A stretch of 5,001 bases of DNA. It comes from Planctomycetota bacterium. GTDB taxonomy: Bacteria; Planctomycetota; Planctomycetia; Pirellulales; Pirellulaceae. Shown in pieces: positions 1 to 5,001 of the stretch. The notes under the pieces were generated by a model that had not been told where the DNA came from, ran no database searches, and worked only from the letters and a program-made list of their open reading frames with translations. How positions within the stretch are numbered: the stretch's first letter is position 1; the number at the start of each line of letters is the position of its first letter. The DNA lies in the NCBI GenBank assembly GCA_026692885.1, contig JAPLNJ010000083.1:1-5001 (forward strand), in the 5' to 3' direction. Both the position numbers and the translations under genes were made by a program.

Positions 1-34
1 TGCAGTCTGCCTATCGAGGTCAGGTCTTCAACGG

Positions 35-160
35 GGCCTTGATCAGAACATTGCGCATCGTAACCCGACGCGTCAGCGAGGAAGAGCGGCGTTTCCTCGC
101 TGACGCGTTGGGTTACCATGATCTGCTGCTAGCGTTTTGCGCCACCTTATGATCAAGGCC
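35..160. repeat. Nested palindromic element (REP-like)
   Basis: The inner hairpin has arms 60-83 and 93-116, complementary over 24 bp with one G-T wobble (67/109). The arms contain GACGCGTCAGCGAGGAA or its complement, around a 9-nt loop (84-92). An outer inverted repeat encloses it: 35-57 against 138-160, 19 of 23 positions, with the outermost 11 (GGCCTTGATCA) perfect. From memory, the inner arm is similar to the GTAACCC-GCGT-AGCGAGG type of hairpin common between planctomycete genes; this needs a genome search. It sits 15 bp from the next fold-back element. Positions 1-34, left of it, show nothing I can identify. Confidence 0.75.
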
Positions 161-175
161 GCAGTTTCACTTCAG

Positions 176-335
176 TAGCACGGATGGCAAGGCCGGGGCA
201 CGGATGAGGAATGGGGAAGGCCACCGAAAATCGTCGTTCTGACAAGCCGAGTGATTCACGGCATGGTTCAGCGAGAAGATCCTTTGGCTTCCTTCCTGGA
301 TGGTCATCCGAGCCCCGGCTTTGCCATCCGTGCTA
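176..335. repeat. 160-bp imperfect fold-back element
   Basis: Arms 176-207 and 304-335 are reverse complements at 30 of 32 positions; the outer sequence is TAGCACGGATGGCAA. Pairing continues more weakly inward: GGAAGG and GAAAATCGTC with CTTTGGCTTCC, and TCTGAC with GTTCAGCGAGA. The whole segment may therefore be one diverged long hairpin. A 9-bp direct repeat GCACGGATG (178-186, 198-206) lies in the left arm. It encodes nothing recognisable and has the form of a small non-autonomous palindromic or MITE-like repeat. Reading frames across it (167-388 minus, 211-549 plus) are explained by the palindrome. Confidence 0.75.
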
Positions 336-492
336 TCCCGCGGTGCGAGGTCGAACGAGGCAAACTCAACCGCGCACAGCATCCTCAACGCAGAATAGAA
401 ACGGAATCAAATCGATTGGCCTTGACAGGACCAAACTGAACACGCCAGGCCCGCCCTCTACCGGCCCAGGCCAGCGGCCGGGGACACCGTCT
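336..492. other. Intergenic stretch behind the PPC gene, no gene seen
   Basis: No reading frame here has a family signature. Two small hairpins are visible. A GC-rich one has 6-bp arms at 461-466 and 476-481. A second has arms 416-421 and 428-434 with one bulged base. On the minus strand the second is followed by a mildly T-rich AATCGATTTGATT, so it is the better, still weak, candidate for a terminator of the operon. Confidence 0.4.
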
Positions 493-636
493 TCAGCGCA
501 GGGCTTCACATTCCGCCACCTGTCGGTCGTAGAAATCGTCGCTGAGTAGCCCCTCGCCATACAGAATCTTGAGCTGCCTCAAGCGGCCGGCCACCTGCTT
601 CTGGGTGAACTGGGGTTTCGCAGCCGACGGACCAGC

Positions 637-696
637 AGTTGTGACAGGGGCCTTGGCCTCGACCGTGGTGGGGACGGGCGCTTTCGCCTCGACCGT
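637..696 (-). repeat. Two tandem 30-bp coding repeats (TVEAKAPV hinge)
   Basis: Units 667-696 and 637-666 encode TVEAKAPVPT and TVEAKAPVTT. At DNA level 23 of 30 positions agree, so this is a diverged tandem duplication. It lengthens the flexible hinge between the Ig-like region and the SHOCT-like tail. Confidence 0.7.
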
Positions 697-1141
697 GGCG
701 GCCGTACGGACGCGTTTGGGCGGAAATTCGCGGGAGGGATTAAACACCAGCGCCTTCAGTTCTTCGGCAGGCACAAGATGTTTCCACAGAAACGCCTGCA
801 TCCTGTCTTCCGCGGGCACCGCCTGATGGACCAGTTCCTGGTCTTGAATCGTCGCGCGACCCTCGATCGACAGGTTGACCGGTGGCTCCGTCTCCACCAA
901 GTCGGTTTTCAACGCGAGCTTCACCATGTCTTGGGTCCCCGACAAGGAGCTGGGAGTGGCCGAGAAGCCTTCGGGCGCGTCCTTCAGGCCCAGTTGGATC
1001 GCGCCAGTGAACCCGTCTTTCCGGATGGCATAGACGCCGACGGGCCCGGTGCTCTTGCTGCGGAGGCCGACGCTGGACGGCACGACCCGCAAGGCGAAAT
1101 CGGGTTGCGGCGCGCTCAGACGCAGACGGTAGGCATACTCT

Positions 1142-2629
1142 TCACCCCCATGGCGCGCGCCCGGCGTCTTCATGATCATCGTTGAACGCCAGCACTTGGC
1201 CGGTCGCATCGGTCACTCGGAGCACGGAATCCAACGGGGAATCGAGCCGCCGCGCAGAAACTTCCGCGACGATCGTATCGTCGGCACGGCCAGCGACTTG
1301 GAATACGTCCACGTCGTCCGGACGATCGATGCGGCCGTTGACGATGATCGGCAGCGTCACCTTCTGGGCGTGTGCCTGGTCGTTGTTGGGTTCCTTGTCG
1401 AAGCCTTCCGGCAGCGAGTCCAGGGCGAACGCCAAACGGTTGGAGACGAAGCCTGCCTTGCAGGCGGCGACCGAATAGATTCCCGGCCCTGCGTCTGACG
1501 GAGGCGGCGTCAGCTCGGCCTGCTCCAGATTCCAGCCTTTCATCTTGATCTTGACCGGAGCGCCCACCCGGCCGCCCAACGGAAAGATGCTCGTCACAAA
1601 TGGCAGCTCGCCGATCGTCACGCGATAGACGAAATCTTCGCGGCCGCGGTAGATGGCGTCGGTGATCGTGAACGTGTACTCGCCGTCTTGGGGCACTTTA
1701 TAAAACACGACCGGATCGGGCTGGAAACGGTAGTCGTCGTTATAGGCCACTTCCTTGCCCTTCGCGTCGTACAGGGCCAGCACGGGCTGAAACCAGCCCG
1801 GCACGGCGTCGGCAATAAACGGGATCAACTCCCGCGCATCGGCGGAAAGCAACAGCCGTTGACCCTTGCGCGCCTCGAATCGATAGCGGTTCACTTCGCC
1901 GGATGCGACTTGCCCGTTCACGGTGCACGGCAGGGTGATGCGCTGCTCGACCTCGTCTGCCGGTCGCTTGCGGAGGGCGAGTTCCTCCTTGCCAAGCACC
2001 TGGAAATTGCTGGTGCGCATCGGCGTCCGGGAGATTTCCGGCAGCTGGCCGACGTGGAACACCAGCGGGTTCGACACGCCGCGCGGCGTGGCCAGCCGCA
2101 GTTCCCGCTCACCCGGCTTGGCCTCGGGATCCAGCGTGACCTCGACGAAGACCAGATTGGCGATCGAAACACTGGCGGGCCGTTGCACGTTTTCGGCCAG
2201 CCGTTTCTCGATCCTAGCGAGAAGTTCCCGTGTCGCCTCCTCCGGTTTGGCCGCCCCCGCCTTGTCTGCGGGCGTTGACTCCGAGTTCATCCCCGGGCTC
2301 TCCGCTGTCGCCAGCGGGGCCATCGTCGAGGCGACCGCCACCTTGCCGCGTTTCAAGGCCCTGAGTTGTTCGCTTAACAGGGTTGTCTCCTGGGCGCCCA
2401 GTCGTCTGAAATACTCGACGATCTTGGCGTGCACACCCGTGCCGGAGACCAGCACCTGGTTGACATCGTCCAGACCTTGCCCGCCTAGCTTGACTTGGAG
2501 TGTCGTGCCCTGCTGACCGCCCGCCGGATAGACATAACCGATATACGGTCTTACCTGAGCCTGCGCCGCAGGCGCCGCCGCCAGCCAGCTGACCAGTCCC
2601 AGGACCGCCAGCCATTCGACTTTACGCAT
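1142..2629 (-). pseudogene. Secreted PPC-domain protein, 5' part of a broken gene
   Basis: This frame gives 495 residues. A Sec signal peptide covers residues 1-24 (MRK, hydrophobic core, then APAAQA before QVRPYIGYVYP). Next is an IPT/Ig-like N-terminal module (GYVYPAGGQQGTTLQVKLGG, 31-50). Residues 72-150 hold a charged, probably helical segment with a Pro/Ala/Ser-rich insert (about 103-131). A module ending at LATPRGVSNPLVFHVGQLPE (179-198) follows. A complete PPC-type beta domain covers about 236-340 (VNGQVASGEVNRYRFEARKG to EDFVYRVTIG), then a further Ig-like unit. A second PPC domain begins at FDKEPNNDQAHAQKV (410-424). It runs to LAFNDDHED (480-488), then reads AGRAPWG and stops. The strands that should follow in a PPC domain are absent, and the expected continuation appears in another frame just downstream, so I read this as the 5' part of a disrupted gene. 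If real, the product would be exported but cut inside its second PPC domain. It is third in the operon after DUF1553 and DUF1501. Confidence 0.85.
1150..1165 (-). other. Frameshift/deletion junction in the PPC gene
   Basis: The minus-strand bases between the HED codons (ending at 1166) and the GGEEYAYRL codons (starting at 1149) number 16, which is not a multiple of three. The segment is an alternating GC run (GCGCGCGCC). From my memory of related proteins, about 34 residues normally lie here, including an LLTHHADSY-like motif and a last strand of the PPC domain. A loss of about 86 bases would fit both the frame change and the missing residues. The exact size is an estimate; the frame change itself is directly visible. 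Confidence 0.75.
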
Positions 2630-2635
2630 AAATCG

Positions 2636-2642
2636 CTCCCTT
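2636..2642 (-). promoter_or_regulatory. Ribosome binding site that fixes the PPC gene start
   Basis: On the minus strand AAGGGAG lies 6 nt ahead of the ATG at 2629. It decides the start: the frame stays open upstream to an ATG at 2752, but that extension translates the palindrome and would put 41 residues in front of a clear signal peptide. Confidence 0.75.
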
Positions 2643-2671
2643 GTTGTATATCGCCAATTGGTGGGATGCCA

Positions 2672-2748
2672 GGGTGGCTTGGGCTGAGTACTCGAAGCCC
2701 CAGCCGACTTGCCAGACTGGGGCTTCGAGTACTCAGCCCCAGCCACCC
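2672..2748. repeat. Long palindromic repeat in the DUF1501-PPC spacer
   Basis: Arms 2672-2703 and 2717-2748 are reverse complements over 32 bp with one mismatch (T2680 opposite C2740). They are separated by a 13-nt loop (2704-2716). Each arm contains GGCTGAGTACTCGAAGCCCC or its complement, including the 6-bp palindrome AGTACT. It sits between the DUF1501 stop and the ribosome binding site of the next gene and would fold strongly in the operon transcript. There is no T-run behind it on the minus strand, so a classical intrinsic terminator is unlikely; RNA processing, 3'-end protection of the upstream message or attenuation are possible. It looks like a dispersed REP-type element, but copy number cannot be seen from one window. 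Confidence 0.85.
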
Positions 2749-2822
2749 CCAACCACGCCGCAGCTGGTTACGTTGCGACGAATTGCGGCTGTCGGCGTGG
2801 CCCACCGATTCGCCAGCCGTGG

Positions 2823-4184
2823 CTACATAATCTCGGTCAGCAGTCCCGCCGACTTGGCGCCTTCCTCCGCGGCGGGCAGTACGTGGGCCTTCGCGCCCAA
2901 GGGATGCGGCAACTTGGCGTTGGCGTCAATGCCGGCCAACTGATAGATGCTGCCCAGGAGATCGACCGGATACACGGGACGCTCCTTGACTTCTTGGGCT
3001 TTTTCATCCGACGACCCGACCACGCGACCGCCCTTGAACCCGCCACCCGCGACCAGGACGGAGAAGACGTTGCCGTAATGATTGCGACCGCCATTCCAAG
3101 GCGGTGTCCAGTCCACTTTGGGACCTCGGCCGAACTCGCCGCAACACCAGACGAGGGTGCTCTCCAGCAAGACGCGTTCCTGCAAGTCCTGCAACAGCCC
3201 CGCCAGACCTTGGTCCAGTTGTGGACACTGCCGGCGCATGGTTGTGAAGTGATCTTTGTGCGTGTCCCAGCCGCCGGGGTAGTTGATGACGACATAGGGT
3301 ACTCCCGTCTCGACCAGCCGGCGTGCGACCAGACAGTCCTGCCCGAACGTGTGGCGGCCGTAGCGATCTCTCAATTCCGGTTTCTCCTTGGCCAGATCGA
3401 ACACTTCTTTACCGGAGCCCAAGATCAATTCATACGCCTGTTTCTTGGCATCCTCCGCAGCCGCCAACTGAGGACTGGCCGCCATCGTGGTGCCCAGCGT
3501 GTTCAGTTTGCTGAGCAATTCGCGCCGGGCCTGTTGCCGATCGTCGGTGATGCCTTTGGCAACGACCCCTTCCACTTCGAAGCGGAACGCGCTCGGGTCA
3601 CCACCCGTCGCAAAGGGCTTGAACCTTGGTCCCAAGAAGCCCTCTTCGGAAAAACGCCCTTGCGGTTGCGTCAGAACCACGTAGGGCGGAATAATTCCCT
3701 GGTATCCGGGACTCTTGAACAGCGCGAAGATGGCCCCGACGCTGGGGTAGGACAGCCGCTCGCCGGGCGCGTGCCCGGTCTGCATCAGATAGGCGGCTGT
3801 TTCATGACCGTTGTTGCGGTGGGTCATGCTGCGGATCAGGGAGAACTTGTCGGCCTGCTTCGCCAGACTGGGAAACAATTCGCCGATCTGCATCCCGTCC
3901 GCGTTGGTGGGGATCGCTTTGGGCAGATCACCCATGTACTCTCGACCCGCGTCCGGCTTCGGATCCCAGGTGTCGATATGCGACATGCCGCCCCACAAGA
4001 AAACCTGGATGACCGACTTGGCTTTGACTTTGGCCGGGGCTTTCGCCGGCTCCGCGGCGACCGCCAAGGCATCCGGCCCGAGCCGGTCGGCCAGCAGCCA
4101 CCCCGCCGCGCCCAAGAAACCCCTGCGCAACGTCTCACGTCGGGAGACTCGCGCGCCGTCGTTGAAACTGTGATTCGTGTTCAT
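2823..4184 (-). CDS. DUF1501 domain-containing exported protein (Tat signal, phosphatase/sulfatase fold)
   Basis: This is a complete protein of 453 residues, in the usual DUF1501 size range. The N terminus has a twin-arginine motif, SRRETLRRG (14-22), followed by a weakly hydrophobic stretch and an Ala-rich region near residues 37-47, so Tat-dependent export is expected. The core starts with VIQVFLWGGMSHIDTWDPKP (58-77), the family's N-terminal GG-x-S-x-x-D-x-x-D region. Then come RSMTHRNNGHETAAYLM (118-134), GWDTHKDHF (305-313), CGEFGRGPK (348-356) and GRNHYGNVFSVLVAGGG (366-382). These His, Asp and Glu positions match the metal-site signature of the alkaline phosphatase-like superfamily to which DUF1501 belongs. 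The C terminus has PVYPVDLLGSIYQLAGID (403-420), similar to the end of sulfatase-like proteins. The substrate is unknown. It is paired with the upstream DUF1553 gene, as is usual in planctomycetes. A 502-residue reading frame on the opposite strand (2709-4217) is a shadow of this gene. Confidence 0.95.
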   Translation of the reverse strand: MNTNHSFNDGARVSRRETLRRGFLGAAGWLLADRLGPDALAVAAEPAKAPAKVKAKSVIQVFLWGGMSHIDTWDPKPDAGREYMGDLPKAIPTNADGMQIGELFPSLAKQADKFSLIRSMTHRNNGHETAAYLMQTGHAPGERLSYPSVGAIFALFKSPGYQGIIPPYVVLTQPQGRFSEEGFLGPRFKPFATGGDPSAFRFEVEGVVAKGITDDRQQARRELLSKLNTLGTTMAASPQLAAAEDAKKQAYELILGSGKEVFDLAKEKPELRDRYGRHTFGQDCLVARRLVETGVPYVVINYPGGWDTHKDHFTTMRRQCPQLDQGLAGLLQDLQERVLLESTLVWCCGEFGRGPKVDWTPPWNGGRNHYGNVFSVLVAGGGFKGGRVVGSSDEKAQEVKERPVYPVDLLGSIYQLAGIDANAKLPHPLGAKAHVLPAAEEGAKSAGLLTEIM

Positions 4185-4192
4185 GTGCTTGG

Positions 4193-4198
4193 TCCCCT
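4193..4198 (-). promoter_or_regulatory. Ribosome binding site of the DUF1501 gene
   Basis: On the minus strand AGGGGA lies 8 nt ahead of the ATG at 4184, inside the 18-bp gap after the DUF1553 stop codon (4205-4203). It supports this ATG as the start. The short gap, with no room for a promoter or terminator, suggests the two genes share a transcript. Confidence 0.7.
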
Positions 4199-4202
4199 TT
4201 TC

Positions 4203-5001
4203 TCAGTGCCGATATAGGAATTCGGTGCTATTGATCAAAGCCCAGCTGATATCCACCCACTCCTCACGCCTTTTCACCGCAGCGACCTTACCCGGCTTGC
4301 CCGGCGTACCCGACTTGCTCGCCGCGCCGGTTTGGCCATACTCCTCCGCGATCTGCACCTCGTCCTCCGTGGGGAAACGCGAGAGCATCGTCAGGTATAA
4401 CTCCTCGAAGATTTCCTCCCGTTTGCGGCCGGACTCGAAGATCGCTTTGAGCTTGGGACCCTGTTCCAACTTGCGTTGGATATGGCTCGAATTCAAGATA
4501 TGCAGCCACTGCGCGGGGACCGGCTTGTTGACGCGTTCGTTCTCCATGCCGGTGGCCCGCGCCGAACGGCCAAATAGGGCCAAGAAGGGACTGGTGATAC
4601 TGCCGTCGGCAATCGCAATCGCCGGCTTGTCCGAAGGAATGTAGGTGAAAGGCTCCGGGATGGCGCTGGTGTAGAGATCCGACGCGCCGGTGATCTTGTT
4701 GATGGCGTCAATCAATACCTCGGCATCCAATCGGCGGAGCGGGTAGCTCGCGAAATTAGCCTCGGCTGGGGGACTGCTGAACCGGGGCATGGACGAGAGC
4801 TGATAGGTGTTGGAGTTCAGGATCAACCGGTAGAGACGTTTCAGACTGTAGCCGCCCCCGATCAGTTCCTGCTCCAAATAGGCCAGCAGTTCGGGATTGC
4901 TCGGCGGGTTGTCCTCCCGGATATCGTCCGGCTCGTGGATGATGCCGCGTCCCAGCAGCCAGGCCCAGACACGGTTCACGATACTGCGTGTGAACCAGGG
5001 A
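4203..5001 (-). CDS. DUF1553 (PSD1) domain protein, C-terminal part (5' end outside window)
   Basis: The frame is open to the window edge, so only the last 265 residues are visible. They read PWFTRSIMNRVWAWLLGRGI at residues 1-20, which continues upstream of the first in-window Met (4979), so that Met is internal. Features typical of the PSD1/DUF1553 family are the NRVWAWLLGRGI helix, then DNPPSNPELLAYLE (30-43), LNSNTYQLSS (61-70), YPLRRLDAEVLIDAI (86-100), the LFGRSAR segment with QWLHILNSSHIQRKL (164-178), ELYLTMLSRFPTEDEV (200-215) and the closing WVDISWALINSTEFLYRH. Family members are commonly 700-1000 residues, with a DUF1549 domain and often a haem-binding CXXCH domain nearer the N terminus; none of that can be checked here. 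A Gly/Ser/Lys-rich linker (about 223-243) precedes the last helix. It is the first gene of the trio and ends 18 bp before the DUF1501 start. Biochemical function is unknown; export to the periplasm is inferred from the family. Confidence 0.93.
   Translation of the reverse strand, partial: PWFTRSIVNRVWAWLLGRGIIHEPDDIREDNPPSNPELLAYLEQELIGGGYSLKRLYRLILNSNTYQLSSMPRFSSPPAEANFASYPLRRLDAEVLIDAINKITGASDLYTSAIPEPFTYIPSDKPAIAIADGSITSPFLALFGRSARATGMENERVNKPVPAQWLHILNSSHIQRKLEQGPKLKAIFESGRKREEIFEELYLTMLSRFPTEDEVQIAEEYGQTGAASKSGTPGKPGKVAAVKRREEWVDISWALINSTEFLYRH

Larger units (their letters stand above)
493..1170 (-). pseudogene. Secreted PPC-domain protein, 3' part (frame-shifted), with SHOCT-like tail
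   Basis: This is the continuation of the upstream gene in another frame. From 1149 it reads GGEEYAYRLRLSAPQPDFAL, the normal end of a planctomycete PPC domain and the following linker. An Ig-like region follows (RVVPSSVGLRSKSTGPVGVY, GFTGAIQLGLKDAPEGF), then the family's HQAVPAEDRMQAFLWKHLVP. Past this is a low-complexity hinge with two TVEAKAPV repeats (coordinates 637-696). The last segment, QKQVAGRLRQLKILYGEG followed by LLSDDFYDRQVAECEALR, resembles a SHOCT domain: a short two-helix C-terminal module with the pattern LxxLxxLYxxGLxxxxxYxxxxAE. About 219 residues are usable. No ribosome binding site or convincing start was seen for it, and the first Met of the open frame (1209) merely overlaps the upstream reading frame. 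Joined to the first part and with the missing residues restored, the protein would be about 740 residues. Confidence 0.8.

Noticed and set aside
35..335. CRISPR-like array or tRNA/ncRNA gene
   Set aside because: The repeats are inverted pairs, not regularly spaced direct repeats with spacers, and no cloverleaf or cas gene is visible.
167..388. 73-residue minus-strand frame behind the operon
   Set aside because: Most of it is the translated fold-back element at 176-335. No ribosome binding site or family similarity was recognised.
461..481. GC-rich hairpin just after the PPC stop as an intrinsic terminator
   Set aside because: Arms are only 6 bp, CCGGCC is self-complementary and common by chance in such GC-rich DNA, and no T-run follows on the minus strand.
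211..549. 112-residue plus-strand frame (and the 62-residue frame at 251-439)
   Set aside because: It begins in the fold-back element, crosses non-coding sequence and overlaps the end of the PPC gene; low-complexity translation with no recognisable domain.
1142..1209. Programmed frameshift joining the two PPC halves
   Set aside because: A simple slip of one or two bases would not restore the missing strands of the PPC domain, and no slippery heptamer of the usual A/T type is present; a deletion explains both facts.
2630..2752. Upstream extension of the PPC gene to an ATG at 2752
   Set aside because: The added 41 residues translate the palindromic repeat and would bury the signal peptide. 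The ATG at 2629 has a good ribosome binding site 6 nt ahead.
2709..4217. 502-residue open frame on the plus strand
   Set aside because: It lies antisense to the DUF1501 gene. The minus-strand frame has a Tat signal, family motifs throughout and a ribosome binding site; the plus-strand translation is Arg/Gln/Gly-rich without domain signatures. This is the usual antisense openness of GC-rich genes.
1..5001. A new defence, toxin-antitoxin or biosynthetic system
   Set aside because: All genes supported here belong to the well-known but functionally uncharacterised planctomycete DUF1553-DUF1501-PPC trio; no nuclease, transposase, toxin or biosynthetic enzyme was recognised.

Overview
The window looks like chromosomal DNA of a planctomycete, most likely of the Pirellulales type. 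The reason is gene content. The minus strand carries, in transcription order, a DUF1553 (PSD1) protein, a Tat-exported DUF1501 protein and a secreted PPC-domain protein. This trio is a hallmark of the large planctomycete-specific exported-protein repertoire. The DNA is GC-rich and carries long palindromic repeats between and behind the genes.

Layout, following transcription from right to left: (1) 5001-4203, the C-terminal 265 residues of a DUF1553/PSD1 protein whose start lies outside the window. (2) 4184-2823, a complete 453-residue DUF1501 protein with a Tat signal, only 18 bp behind the first gene and with a good ribosome binding site. (3) A 193-bp spacer with a 32-bp-arm palindrome (2672-2748), then a ribosome binding site at 2642-2636. 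(4) 2629-493, a gene for a secreted PPC-domain protein that is broken. The first frame stops at 1142 in the middle of the second PPC domain. The rest of the protein, down to a SHOCT-like tail, continues in another frame to 493. About 85 bases appear to be missing at the junction near 1150-1165. (5) 492-1, no convincing gene. This part holds two adjacent fold-back elements: a nested palindrome at 35-160 and a long imperfect hairpin at 176-335.

The three genes probably form one transcription unit whose products are exported. DUF1501 belongs to the alkaline phosphatase/sulfatase fold. DUF1549/DUF1553 proteins are usually exported and often carry cytochrome-c-like domains. PPC domains are extracytoplasmic beta-sandwich modules. 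The joint function of the trio is not established, so a role in handling external polymers is only a guess from exported location and fold.

I do not see a new defence, mobile or biosynthetic system here. The points worth a second look are the broken PPC gene (real decay, a phase-type deletion or an assembly error) and the three different palindromic element types within 5 kb.
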